Assembly: GCA_902805615.1 (NCBI GenBank)
Contig: CADCTQ010000621.1
Location: 1-52,532, forward strand
Source of the DNA: an uncultured Cytophagales bacterium
GTDB lineage: Bacteria; Bacteroidota; Bacteroidia; Cytophagales; 172606-1
Reading direction: 5' to 3'
Length of the DNA stretch: 52,532 nt
Notes under the pieces: model-generated
The model's database searches: none
The model's input: only the letters and a program-made list of their open reading frames with translations
Told to the model about the DNA's origin: nothing
Translations under genes and position numbers: made by a program
In this document: positions 1 to 8,036 of the stretch, in pieces
Position numbering within the stretch: the stretch's first letter is position 1
Layout: the number at the start of each line of letters is the position of its first letter

Positions 1-1
1 C

Positions 2-175
2 CTGGAAGGCTATTCCCACGAGGAAATTGCCAAAACCCTGGGCATCAGCGAAAACACGTCAAAATCGCAACTGAGCCGGGCCCGTGCCCTGTTGCAGAAG
101 CAACTGGCAGCCCAGGAAAAAAAAACAACGATTGAACCCCAAGTGTATGAGCAAAGCGCAGCAGCCCATAGATAA
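2..175 (+). CDS. ECF-type RNA polymerase sigma factor, C-terminal fragment (partial at window start)
   Basis: The open frame enters from the window edge and ends at TAA 173-175, leaving 57 residues. It holds the region-4 helix-turn-helix of a sigma-70/ECF factor: a GYSHEEIAKTLGISENTSKS stretch followed by SQLSRARALLQKQL, the usual signature that reads the -35 element. Regions 1-3 lie outside the window, so the subfamily cannot be named. The next gene starts inside its last codons (29-nt overlap), a layout typical of sigma/anti-sigma operons. Confidence in the family is high; specificity is unknown. Confidence 0.9.
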   Translation: MEGYSHEEIAKTLGISENTSKSQLSRARALLQKQLAAQEKKTTIEPQVYEQSAAAHR

Positions 176-998
176 GTTATTCGCCCGGAAGCTGGATGAA
201 CTGGAAGGGACGCCGTCCCCCCAGGCCTGGAACCGGCTCGAATCGCGGCTGGGACAAAAAAAAACCCGTAAGGGGGGAATGATCTGGCTTTCGTACGCCG
301 CGGCGGCTGCCGTGGTGCTGTTGCTGGGCGCCCTGTGGGTAATTTTCAGCAGCGAAACGCCTAGTTCACAGCCCGGCATCGCCGCCCGGGAAACGACCAA
401 GGGAACGACGGCTCACCCCAAAGCGAACCCGCCCAAGGCCGAAACGCCCCGCCCGTCGGCTACCCAACCCGCCGCGGAAAACCTGGCGCAAGCACCGGCC
501 CCGCAGCCGGAGGAGGCACCGGCGGCCCCCGCAACGGCAATGCCGCCCGCTGCCGAAAAGACGGAAACAAAAACCGAACGGTTGGCCCACGCCGGCTCGC
601 CGCGCGGACGGCAGCCCGTCGTGACCACCCCTGACGAGCAGCCCGTCCGCCGCCCGGAAGCCCCGGCCCCGCTGCCGGCACCGGAAGAACAAATGGCCCG
701 CAACCCCGTTCGTACCGCCGAACCGGCCAGGGAACTGCCCACGCCCGAAGAGCAGACGCTGGTGGTGGTGGTGCAACTGCCGGCCGATACCGGCGCCCCG
801 AAAACGGCCTTTGCCGGGGAAGCCGTTGCGGAAGAAGAGGAACTTGCCGAAGCCGAAGCAACGCCCCGCACCCGCACGGGCCGCCTGCTGCAGGGTCTCA
901 AAAAAGCCAAGCGCGGCGAGTTCCGCGAACTGGGCCTCACCCCCGACCACCTGCTGGCCCGGTTCCGCGACAAGGCAGACAAGGCCGCTGAGGATTAA
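147..998 (+). CDS. single-pass membrane protein with Pro/Ala-rich extracytoplasmic region, possible anti-sigma partner
   Basis: This 283-residue protein is not recognised by sequence. I chose the ATG at 147, inside the sigma-factor gene, because the frame upstream of it is only the shadow of that gene. It has about 50 charged cytoplasmic residues, a motif like DELEGTPSPQAWNRLESRL, one hydrophobic segment at about residues 48-69, then some 190 low-complexity residues rich in Pro, Ala, Glu and Thr. It ends in a basic/acidic C-terminus (LGLTPDHLLARFRDK). The short cytoplasmic head plus one membrane span, translationally coupled to an ECF sigma factor, fits an anti-sigma role. No zinc-binding anti-sigma motif is visible, so that role is inferred from position only. 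Confidence 0.75.
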   Translation: MSKAQQPIDKLFARKLDELEGTPSPQAWNRLESRLGQKKTRKGGMIWLSYAAAAAVVLLLGALWVIFSSETPSSQPGIAARETTKGTTAHPKANPPKAETPRPSATQPAAENLAQAPAPQPEEAPAAPATAMPPAAEKTETKTERLAHAGSPRGRQPVVTTPDEQPVRRPEAPAPLPAPEEQMARNPVRTAEPARELPTPEEQTLVVVVQLPADTGAPKTAFAGEAVAEEEELAEAEATPRTRTGRLLQGLKKAKRGEFRELGLTPDHLLARFRDKADKAAED

Positions 999-1060
999 TG
1001 GTCTGAACCAGGATTTGCTTCAACACACATACACACCCTCACTTTCTACTTTACCAAACC

Positions 1061-2080
1061 ATGAAAACTGCATTGTTGACTGCACTCTTTTTGGGAGTGT
1101 TCGGGATAGCCTTTGGCCGAACGGAGCCGGCCCCCAAAGATTCCGTGGTGATCTTGTTCGGCAAGAGCACCCGCATCACGATCCACGCCAAGGACCGCGA
1201 AGAACTCAAAGCCCTCAAAGACTACGATTTCAACGCCCTGATCGGCCAGCTCATCACCGTGATGGAGGAAGACCGCCGCGACACGAGCTTCGTCATGGAC
1301 GGCGACACCATCGTGATGAAGGACGGACAGGTGGTCATCAAGGGCGGCGCGAAGAAGGAGCCGGTCACGTTCTCCATTAAGATCGGTGGGGGCGGCGACG
1401 TACAGGTAACGGGCAACGATACGACGTTTGTGGTGCACCGGGACCGCAAGTCGAGGGTAACCCGCACGGAATTCATATTTGACTTGGGCCTCAACAACTA
1501 CCTGGAGGACGGCCGGTTTCCCGCCCCCGACGCCGAATACGTCCTCCGCCCGTGGGGTTCGCGGTACCTTGCGGTTGGGTACCTCTTCAAAACGCGGTTG
1601 GGTGGGCGCAAAAGTCCCCTGTACCTGCACTATGGCCCGGAGGTGAGTTTCAACAACTTCATGTTCGACAGCAACCAGCGGCTCACCCAGACCGACAACG
1701 GCGTGGCCTTCACCGATGTGCCCAACGTGTCCGAACTGAGGAAGAGCAAACTCACGGCCATTTACGCCAGCCTGCCCGTAATGCCCGTGCTGGACTTCAG
1801 CCGCTCCCACAACACCCGCTTCCGGATTGGCCTGGGGGGCTTCATCGGGTACCGCCTCCACAGCTACACCAAGATCATGTACTTCCAGAGTGGCGACAAG
1901 CAGAAGGACCACGAAGCCGGCAACTTCGCCCTCAGCAACGTCCGGTACGGCGTGCAGGCCCTACTCGGGTTCCGGGGCATCAACCTCTTCGCCAAGTACG
2001 ACCTCAACCCGCTCTTCGCTTCCGGCCGCGGCCCCGCCGCCAACGACCTCAACGCGTTCAGCTTCGGGATAAGGTTGTAA
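1061..2080 (+). CDS. secreted outer-membrane beta-barrel-type protein, unknown function
   Basis: This 339-residue protein has a clear signal peptide (MKTALLTALFLGVFGIAFG) and starts 62 nt after the membrane protein, probably in the same transcription unit. Residues 25-125 are charged and include two DTxVMxDG-like stretches. The second half has alternating hydrophobic and aromatic residues (YLAVGYLFKTRLGG, FRIGLGGFIGYRLHSY) and ends LNAFSFGIRL, a pattern typical of small outer-membrane barrels of the porin/OmpW-like type in Bacteroidota. The pairing of sigma factor, membrane protein and barrel suggests an envelope-related regulon. No enzymatic motif was seen. Family assignment beyond barrel-like is not supported. 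Confidence 0.8.
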   Translation: MKTALLTALFLGVFGIAFGRTEPAPKDSVVILFGKSTRITIHAKDREELKALKDYDFNALIGQLITVMEEDRRDTSFVMDGDTIVMKDGQVVIKGGAKKEPVTFSIKIGGGGDVQVTGNDTTFVVHRDRKSRVTRTEFIFDLGLNNYLEDGRFPAPDAEYVLRPWGSRYLAVGYLFKTRLGGRKSPLYLHYGPEVSFNNFMFDSNQRLTQTDNGVAFTDVPNVSELRKSKLTAIYASLPVMPVLDFSRSHNTRFRIGLGGFIGYRLHSYTKIMYFQSGDKQKDHEAGNFALSNVRYGVQALLGFRGINLFAKYDLNPLFASGRGPAANDLNAFSFGIRL

Positions 2081-2082
2081 AA

Positions 2083-2600
2083 AGAGTCGTAAGTCGTAAG
2101 TCGCCAGTCGTAAGTGGATCGGGAAGGAATCTTTCCCGTTTACCACTCAGGACTGGCGGCTTTGTTTTGGAGGAGGTGTTTGTCGTAATTGGCAAGAACC
2201 GGTAATTCCCGGTTTAGATTGTATCCCACATTGTATTGTTATTGTGGAAAGTCCCGGAGGGACGCCCTGTTCCTAGCACACACCTTCGCTTCCTCACGCA
2301 AGAGCTCCGTAGGAGCGACCTGTTATCCTTGAACACCTGTTGGCTGACAACATTTGAACAGGACGCTCCTACGGAGCTTGTGTCTGATTTGATGGTCCTT
2401 TCTAGGAACAGTACGCTCCTACGGAGCTTTGCCCGCTATTCCCTTCAACAACCTCACTTCCGTCAAAGGCGTCGCTTCAATCAAGGGTTTGCTTCCTATT
2501 CTCAAAACGCACACCCTGTTCACCCGCCCAAATGCCAAACCGGGAATTGCCGGGCAAGACCCCTTCCCGATCCACTTACGACGCTGGACTTACGACTGCT
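2083..2600. repeat. nested inverted-repeat element C1, fills the convergent gap completely
   Basis: The whole 520-bp space between two convergent stop codons is one nested palindrome. The outer arms are AGTCGTAAGTC with CCAGTCGTAAGTGGATCGGG (2087-2126) against CCCGATCCACTTACGACGCTGG and GACTTACGACT (2566-2598). Inside lie AATTCCCGGTTT (2203-2214) against AAACCGGGAATTGCC (2538-2552). The core has GTCCCGGAGGGACG, CTCCGTAGGAGCG and two CGCTCCTACGGAGC palindromes (2250-2430). The core is shared with the element at 14622-14977. No coding function is seen. A MITE-like or REP-like identity is inferred. Confidence 0.75.
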
Positions 2601-3656
2601 CTAAAACTCATTATTCTTCCTGGCTGCCTTGTCCGTGGAAGTGGTGAAGGCGTTGTTGGATTTGTCGGTTTCGAGTTCGTAGCCTTTCAGTTTCCCGGTG
2701 CCGCCGGGCGTGGCTTCGGGCAGCATTTCGTTGATGAAGCCCATCACGTCGGCGACGAAGCCCGGGGCAACGCCGTGGATGGCGTCCAGCAGCCGGCCCG
2801 AGAACGTAAGGGCCACTTCGGCTTCGCCCTGCTCGATGGCCGTGATGATGCGGGCGGCGGCGGCTTCGGCGCTCTGCGTGAGCAGCGGCAGCGAATCGGC
2901 AATCTTGAACCACGCGTACTCCGCCTGGTGGTCGCCCTTCACCAAGACGTTGCGCGGGCTGCCCGTCCGGGTAAGGTCGGGCACCACGGTGGTTACCAGC
3001 ACGTTGTCCTTCTTGAGTTCCGAGCGCATGCCTTCCGAGAGGCCCACCAGGGCAAACTTGCTGGCGCTGTAGGGCACCATGTGCGGCAGGGCGATTTTGC
3101 CCCCCACCGACGTCACGTTCACAATGCGGCCCTCGCCGCGCTGCTTCATCTGCGGAATCACCGACATCATCGTGTAGAGCGGCGCCCAGAAGTGCGCCTT
3201 CATCGCCTCTTCGTAGTCCTCGATCGTCATCGTTTCGAGCGGCCCCACCTGGATCACGCCGGCGTTGTTGATGAGCACGTCAATGCGGCCGTAGTGCTGG
3301 CGGATGTTGCTCATCATGCTGTGGACCTGCGTGCGGTCGGTCACGTCGCAGGTGAACGCAATGACCTGGGCGCCCATGCCTTCGAGTTCCTGGCGGGCCC
3401 GGTCGAGTTGGTCGGAGGTGCGGGAACAGATGGCGAGTTTGGCGCCTTTTTTCGCCAGTTGCCGGGCCAGCACCAGGCCCAGGCCGCGGGAGCCGCCCGT
3501 GATGAGCACCACTTTGCCGCGCAGTTTGTACTTGGTGGCTTCTTTGTAGATCGCGTTGGCGACGATCAGGGCGCCGAGGCCCACCGCGGCCCAGAGGGCT
3601 TTGCCGGGACGGTCGGGGGTGTTGCCGGCGGTGGCCGCCTGTTGCTTCATGGTCAT
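2601..3656 (-). CDS. SDR-family oxidoreductase, membrane-anchored
   Basis: This is a classical short-chain dehydrogenase of 351 residues that uses NAD(P)H for oxidation or reduction of an unknown substrate. Visible motifs are the Rossmann TGGSRGLG (53-60), NNAG (130-133), catalytic Ser183 and YSASK (Tyr196, Lys200). An N-terminal segment at about residues 20-35 (ALWAAVGLGALIVANAIY) looks like a membrane anchor, and about 80 residues follow the core fold. The protein is therefore longer than the usual 250-residue SDR. The start could be the ATG at 3656 or the one at 3650. It follows porD in the same orientation but is separated from it by about 415 bp containing a palindromic repeat, so co-transcription is doubtful. 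Confidence 0.9.
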   Translation of the reverse strand: MTMKQQAATAGNTPDRPGKALWAAVGLGALIVANAIYKEATKYKLRGKVVLITGGSRGLGLVLARQLAKKGAKLAICSRTSDQLDRARQELEGMGAQVIAFTCDVTDRTQVHSMMSNIRQHYGRIDVLINNAGVIQVGPLETMTIEDYEEAMKAHFWAPLYTMMSVIPQMKQRGEGRIVNVTSVGGKIALPHMVPYSASKFALVGLSEGMRSELKKDNVLVTTVVPDLTRTGSPRNVLVKGDHQAEYAWFKIADSLPLLTQSAEAAAARIITAIEQGEAEVALTFSGRLLDAIHGVAPGFVADVMGFINEMLPEATPGGTGKLKGYELETDKSNNAFTTSTDKAARKNNEF

Positions 3657-3747
3657 AAGGGTAAACGATTAGGGGTTGATTGAATAGCAGTTCAACGACT
3701 ATTCCCCTACCTACGCAAGGGCCTGCCCAACGGTTGTAACCAAAAGA

Positions 3748-3911
3748 TTTACCACGGAGACACGGAGGGCACGGAGTCACACGGAGAAAAGCGCATTACA
3801 ACAAAAAGAACTGAACCGCAAAGGGCACAAAGAAGACGCAAGGACCGCAAGGCGTACGCGTATCTCTTTGCGCCCCTTGCGCCTTCTCTTTGCGATCCTT
3901 GCGGTTAAGTT
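3748..3911. repeat. composite palindromic repeat: family D arm plus family A copy A1
   Basis: Bases 3748-3790 carry an ACCACGGAGACACGGAGG-type repeat (family D) that recurs in reverse at 6381-6425 and 27545-27578. Bases 3809-3911 are a ~100-bp imperfect palindrome (family A): AACTGAACCGCAAAGGG on the left, CTTTGCGATCCTTGCGGTT on the right, with ACGCGT at the centre. The rest of the 415-bp gap (3657-4072) is CT-rich, with a CCCAACTCCCAAACTCCCC run near 4027, and has no visible gene. Confidence 0.8.
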
Positions 3912-4072
3912 TATTTCTCAAGCTTCTCCGGGTAAACCTACCCGTTGCTCGTCACCCACGAACAGCCCCAAAAAAACAGGCCACATCCCGGGGACATGAC
4001 CTGTGTTTCTTCAAAACGTTCTACCCACCCCAACTCCCAAACTCCCCAATTCCCTAACTCCGATGCTCCCTT

Positions 4073-5002
4073 CTACCGCGTCAGCCGCCGGTACTTCTCG
4101 GTCTGCGTGGGGTCGAGTTCAACGAGAATGTTGTAGGCCTGCATTTTTTCCCCCGGCGCCGCCTGGGAGAATACGTTCACCAGTTCGCTGGACTTGGAGT
4201 CGAAGAACGTGTTGGTGAGCACGGCCTGGGGCTTCAACTGGTTCACTTCCCGCAGCGTATTGAGCACGCCCAGAATCTGGCCGCGGGCCTGCTCGGGGTT
4301 TTCGAGGAGGTTGTCCATGCCCTGCCGGTGGTAAATGTAGAGCCCTTCCCGCAGGGGCTGCATCTGTTGATTGTTGAGGTTTTCGATCAGCCAGTACCGG
4401 TTGCGGATGTCGTCCGACGACCGCCAGCCCGGACCGGAGTTGGGGTCCTGTCCGGCGTTGTTGGCGATGTTGAAGGCCCGCTGCAAGTACGTGTTGCCGC
4501 CCAGCCGGCCGAACGAATCGTAGTCGAGGCCGATGATCACGTTGGCGTAGAAGCCCAGCAGGGTCGTGAGGGCCGAGGTGACGATGTTTTCGTTGAAATC
4601 CATCGGTTGGCCCGGCGTGAACTGGAACGCGCAGTTGCGGTCAATGTAGTTGAGCACGATGGACTCGTAATCCGTGCCGTACACCGGCCGCGACGACTGG
4701 ACCTGCACGTTGGCCTCGAAGCTGTTGATGGTGGGCACCTTGATGATGTTGATCACCAGGTTGCAGTTGATCCGTTCACCGGCGCCGAACTTGTCTTCCG
4801 TCCAGCGGCGGGTGTTCATGAAGTCGGCAATGGCCTGCTGCAAATCCCGGAAGATCTGCTTGTCGGCAATCTGCCCGGTCTCCTGGATCTGGTTGGTATT
4901 CACCACCACGTTGCAGCGCAGCTCCTGGGCCGCGGCCCCCAGGGCGGCAAACAGCACCAGGGCAAGGGTGCAAAGGCTACGAAACGGATTTTTCTCTTTC
5001 AT
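4073..5002 (-). CDS. porD: type IX secretion system protein PorD (DUF4835)
   Basis: This 309-residue secreted protein has a signal peptide ending around AALGAAAQ and a body rich in Asn/Gln and aromatic residues (DLQQAIADFMNTRRWTEDKF, YIDRNCAFQFTPGQP, GLDYDSFGRLGGNTY, YIYHRQGMDNLLENPEQAR). These match the DUF4835/PorD family of Bacteroidota. PorD is implicated in gliding and type IX secretion, but its mechanism is not well defined. The ATG at 5002 is preferred over a TTG at 5008. The gene overlaps the end of coaBC by 26 nt, which is the conserved coaBC-porD arrangement of the phylum. A T9SS-sorted protein gene lies 3 kb away. Confidence 0.9.
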   Translation of the reverse strand: MKEKNPFRSLCTLALVLFAALGAAAQELRCNVVVNTNQIQETGQIADKQIFRDLQQAIADFMNTRRWTEDKFGAGERINCNLVINIIKVPTINSFEANVQVQSSRPVYGTDYESIVLNYIDRNCAFQFTPGQPMDFNENIVTSALTTLLGFYANVIIGLDYDSFGRLGGNTYLQRAFNIANNAGQDPNSGPGWRSSDDIRNRYWLIENLNNQQMQPLREGLYIYHRQGMDNLLENPEQARGQILGVLNTLREVNQLKPQAVLTNTFFDSKSSELVNVFSQAAPGEKMQAYNILVELDPTQTEKYRRLTR

Positions 5003-6200
5003 GTCCAAACTTTTGGATTACAATATCAACGATGGTACGGGCAATTTCTTTTTTCGGCTGCAAACCCGATTCGTACGTGCGGCCGTCGCGGCCGAAGATG
5101 GTCACCCGGTTGGTTTCGTGGCCGAAGCCGGCGCCTTCGTCGCGCAGCGAGTTGAGCACGATCAGGTCCAGGTTCTTGCTTTGGAGCTTGGCCAGGGCGT
5201 TTTCGCGTTCGTTGTCCGTTTCCAGCGCAAAGCCCACCAGCAGTTGCCCGGGGCGCTTGTCCTGGCCCAGCGTGGCGGCAATGTCCACGGTCTTCTCCAG
5301 TACCAACGAAAAAACGGCCTCTTTCTTTTTGATCTTCCTGTCGGCCTGGTGGGCCGGGGCGTAGTCGGCCACGGCGGCGGCCAGCAGCACCAGGTCCGCA
5401 GTTGGGAAAATCCCGCTTGCCGCCTCGTACATCTGCCGGGCGGAAGTGACGCGGTGCAGCGTGATGCCCGGGTGCCCCGCCGAAAGGTGCGTGGGGCCGC
5501 TCACCAGGTGCACCGTGGCGCCCTGCGCGGCGGCGTACTCGGCCAGGGCGTAGCCCATTTTGCCCGTGGAGTGGTTGCCCACGAAGCGCACCGGGTCAAT
5601 GGCTTCGTAGGTAGGGCCGGCCGTCACCAGCACGGTTTTGCCCGCCAGCCGGCCGTTTTGCGCGAAGTGTCCCCGCAAGGTTTCGACGATCTGTTCGGGT
5701 TCGGCCATGCGTCCTTCGCCGCTGAGTCCGCTGGCGAGTTCACCGGTGCCGGCCGGGATGATGTGGTTGCCGTCGGCGAGGAGGGTTTCCAGGTTGCGGC
5801 GGGTGGCCGGGTGGCGGTACATGTCCAGGTCCATGGCCGGGGCGAAAAACACGGGGCAGCGGGCCGACAGGTAGGTGGCCGTGAGCAGGTTGTCGCAGAG
5901 GCCGCCGGCGCACTTGCCTAAGGTATTGGCGCTGGCGGGGGCCACCACGAAAGCGTCGGCCCACAGGCCCAGCTCCACGTGGTTGTGCCATGCACCGCTA
6001 TCCGGATCGGCAAATTCGGTGAGCACCGGGTTTTTGGCGAGGGTTGCCAGGGTGAGTGGCGTAATGAACCCCGCGGCCGACCGGGTGAGGATGACCTTTA
6101 CTTCGCAGCCCTCTTTCACCAGCAGCCGGGTCAGCAGGGCCGCCTTGTAGGCCGCAATGCTGCCGCTGACGCCGAGCAATATTTTTTTCGCGTGGAGCAT
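4977..6200 (-). CDS. coaBC: bifunctional phosphopantothenoylcysteine decarboxylase / phosphopantothenate-cysteine ligase
   Basis: This 407-residue enzyme performs two steps of coenzyme A biosynthesis. The CoaC half has the flavin-binding GVSGSIAAYK (10-19), catalytic His74 in NHVELG, PASANT (88-93) and PAMDLDMY (121-128, the PxMNxxMW-equivalent). The CoaB half starts near TVLVTAGPTYEAIDPVRF, with GNHSTGKMGYALAE, AAAVADY and a KIKK segment. The start is placed at ATG 6200 because the preceding in-frame residues come from a palindromic repeat. Where E. coli Dfp has its catalytic Cys158 in a GxxACG loop, this protein reads ASGLSGEGRM; this may be a phylum-wide variant. It is coupled to porD downstream. 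Confidence 0.95.
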   Translation of the reverse strand: MLHAKKILLGVSGSIAAYKAALLTRLLVKEGCEVKVILTRSAAGFITPLTLATLAKNPVLTEFADPDSGAWHNHVELGLWADAFVVAPASANTLGKCAGGLCDNLLTATYLSARCPVFFAPAMDLDMYRHPATRRNLETLLADGNHIIPAGTGELASGLSGEGRMAEPEQIVETLRGHFAQNGRLAGKTVLVTAGPTYEAIDPVRFVGNHSTGKMGYALAEYAAAQGATVHLVSGPTHLSAGHPGITLHRVTSARQMYEAASGIFPTADLVLLAAAVADYAPAHQADRKIKKKEAVFSLVLEKTVDIAATLGQDKRPGQLLVGFALETDNERENALAKLQSKNLDLIVLNSLRDEGAGFGHETNRVTIFGRDGRTYESGLQPKKEIARTIVDIVIQKFGHEREKSVS

Positions 6201-6231
6201 GGAAGGGGAAGCCTCAGGTAAAGGTACGGGG

Positions 6232-6425
6232 AAAAAAAGGAGACGGGAGGAAGGGAGACCGGAAACTGGATGACTGAACCGCAATGATCGCAAGGGGGAA
6301 CGCAAAGGGCGCAGAGAAATACGCGTTTTCCTTGCGGTCTTTGCGTCTCCTTTGCGCCCTTTGCGGTTCAGTTTCTCTTCTTTTTCTCCGTGAAACTCCG
6401 TGCCCTCCGTGTCTCCGTGGTGAAT
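6232..6425. repeat. composite palindromic repeat: E arm, family A copy A2, family D arm
   Basis: Between coaBC and rpoZ lie a GGAGACGGGAGGAAGGGAGA run (6239-6260, family E), a family A palindrome (6273-6374: TGAACCGCAATGATCGCAA on the left, CCTTTGCGGTTCAGTTT on the right, ACGCGT at the centre) and a reversed family D arm (6381-6425) that ends directly at the rpoZ stop codon. The same order (stop codon, D, E, A) recurs at 27398-27578. No gene is visible here. Confidence 0.8.
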
Positions 6426-6802
6426 TAAACGCCGGGCGTTTCTTCCACGTCGCCGCGGCGGTGCATGAGCTTGCCGGCCAGGAATTCGTCGGTGGCGACG
6501 CTGGTGGCCTTGGGCAGTTTTTCGTAGTAGCGGGAAATCTCGATCTGCTCCCGGTTTTCGAACACTTCTTCCAGGTTGTCCACGCTCGAAGCGAATTCAG
6601 CCAGTTTGGAGTTGAGTTCCTCCTTCATTTTCAGCGAAATCTGCCGGGCCCGCTTGGCGACTACGGCAATGGATTCGTACACGTTGCCGGTGGGCGCGGC
6701 AATCTTGTCAATGTCGCGGGTCACCAGGGAGGCGGGTACGTTGGGATTCAGCTTGCTGCTGGGCAGGTTGCTGTTGATATCTTTGCTATTGGTAACGGCC
6801 AT
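6425..6802 (-). CDS. rpoZ: DNA-directed RNA polymerase subunit omega (Bacteroidota type)
   Basis: This 125-residue protein matches the omega subunit that helps assemble and stabilise the beta-prime subunit. The recognisable core is IDKIAAPTGNVYESIAVVAK followed by RARQIS, the counterpart of the GNRYELVLVAAKRARQ motif in other bacteria. The N-terminal 30 residues and the C-terminal extension (EEVFENREQIEISRYYEKLP) are typical of Bacteroidota. It lies 50 nt downstream of bamD and upstream of coaBC, the conserved order. A 220-bp repeat block now separates it from coaBC, so coaBC may need its own promoter. Confidence 0.9.
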   Translation of the reverse strand: MAVTNSKDINSNLPSSKLNPNVPASLVTRDIDKIAAPTGNVYESIAVVAKRARQISLKMKEELNSKLAEFASSVDNLEEVFENREQIEISRYYEKLPKATSVATDEFLAGKLMHRRGDVEETPGV

Positions 6803-6852
6803 GGTATGGATTGAAATGGGTTCTAAACGATTAAAGTTGGACGTACGAACGA

Positions 6853-7686
6853 CTACTTGTTGTTGTTGCTGCTTTGCAGGTCCGGGTTGGCGCCGAGGCC
6901 GCCTACTTCCTGCACCGAGTCGGAGTAGTACTTCTCGGCGTCCTTCAGGTAACGGCTCTGCGGGTACTGGTCAATGAACGTCTGGTAGTAGCCGATGGCC
7001 TCGCGGAAGCGGTCATTCTTCTTGGTCTGGATGCTTTGCTTGGCCAGGTTATAGGCGCTCTGCACGCGCAGGAAGGCAATCTCCTCGTTGTAGTCGGAAT
7101 CGGGGTAGCCGCGCTGGAAGTTGTTGAACGCGACCACGGCGGCCTTGTAGTCACCGATCTTGGCGTAGAGCACGGCCTGCTCGTAGGCTTTTTTCTCCAG
7201 CTTGCCGCGCAGTTCCCGCAGCAGGTTGGTGGCCCGTTCCACCCGCTTGCTCTCGGGGTAGGCGTTGATGTACGTTTGCAGGGCCGTGATGGCGGCCAGC
7301 GTGCTGGTCTGGTCGAGTTCGTAGGTGGGCGACTGCTCGTAGAGCGACAGGGCCCGCATGTGCATGGCTTCTTCAGCCATGTCGCTCCGCGAGAACGTTT
7401 CGTAGAACCGCTTGAAGAGGTATTCGCTCTCGATGAAGTTGCCCAGGTTGTACTTGCAGTACGCCTGGTAGAACTGGGCCAGTTCCGACTCCCGGTTGCC
7501 TTTCAGCAGGGGAATGATTTCTTCGAACAGCAGGTCCGCCTTGTAGTATTCCTTCTTCTCGTAGTAGGACACGGCTGCCTGGTACTTTTCGTTGATATCC
7601 GTGCTCTTCTGGATACGCGAAAATTTACTGCAACTGCTTGCCAACACAACCAGGATGACCGCGGCGAAACGGATGAATGTACGCAT
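6853..7686 (-). CDS. bamD: outer membrane protein assembly factor BamD (YfiO), lipoprotein
   Basis: This 277-residue TPR protein belongs to the BAM complex that inserts beta-barrel proteins into the outer membrane. A signal peptide with lipobox (VLASSCSK) is followed by TPR-like helices: KYQAAVSYYEKKEYYKADLL, QFYQAYCKYNLGNFIESEYL, FNNFQRGYPDSDYNEEIAFL and AIGYYQTFIDQYPQSRYLKD. The ATG at 7686 is preferred to an in-frame TTG at 7695 because the lipoprotein signal starts there. It is first in the bamD-rpoZ-coaBC-porD series. A TAACTTTG element sits only 7 nt before the ATG, so the transcript may be nearly leaderless. Confidence 0.95.
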   Translation of the reverse strand: MRTFIRFAAVILVVLASSCSKFSRIQKSTDINEKYQAAVSYYEKKEYYKADLLFEEIIPLLKGNRESELAQFYQAYCKYNLGNFIESEYLFKRFYETFSRSDMAEEAMHMRALSLYEQSPTYELDQTSTLAAITALQTYINAYPESKRVERATNLLRELRGKLEKKAYEQAVLYAKIGDYKAAVVAFNNFQRGYPDSDYNEEIAFLRVQSAYNLAKQSIQTKKNDRFREAIGYYQTFIDQYPQSRYLKDAEKYYSDSVQEVGGLGANPDLQSSNNNK

Positions 7687-7692
7687 AGAATG

Positions 7693-7700
7693 CAAAGTTA
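7693..7700 (-). promoter_or_regulatory. candidate Bacteroidota -7 element (TAACTTTG) of bamD
   Basis: On the minus strand TAACTTTG exactly matches the Bacteroidota consensus TAnnTTTG and lies 7 nt upstream of the bamD ATG. The -33 TTTG part is not clear. It would give a very short leader. Confidence 0.4.
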
Positions 7701-8036
7701 CGGAAATACAGAGTAAATCGCAGGAAGGAGACCTTAGAATTTGGACAAGAGACGGGCGACATCAGGCGGGCGGCGCAAGTCTGATCCTCACGGCAGTATC
7801 CATAATGGTTACAACGTCCGGCCCCTTGCCTTCGGTCTAATGCGCCACGTTTAAATTCTGACGTCTGCCTTCGTCTCTCTTCAAAAACCAGGCCGTTTCC
7901 CAGTCCGCGCCGGCCGTTGCCGGTACGGACCGGGAAACCGGTTGCCGTGTGCAGGCATAAACAGTTTCGCCAAAAAAAAGTGCCGCGGGAGAATCCCTGC
8001 GGCACCGGAAAAGGAGAATATTTTGTGGAGAAGCCC
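7701..8036. other. intergenic stretch without recognisable gene
   Basis: The 335 bp between bamD and the small T9SS protein gene hold the bamD upstream region and, at 7972-8005, a terminator. I see no conserved ORF, RNA gene or member of the repeat families in the remainder, apart from a short GC-rich CCGGTT/AACCGG symmetry near 7905-7945. Confidence 0.6.
7972..8005 (-). terminator. rho-independent terminator of the small T9SS protein gene
   Basis: Stem GTGCCGC (7980-7986) pairs with GCGGCAC (7999-8005), with an inner GGG/CCC. On the minus strand the stem is followed by a run of eight T (7972-7979). It starts about 30 bp after the stop codon of the gene at 8037-8495. Confidence 0.85.
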
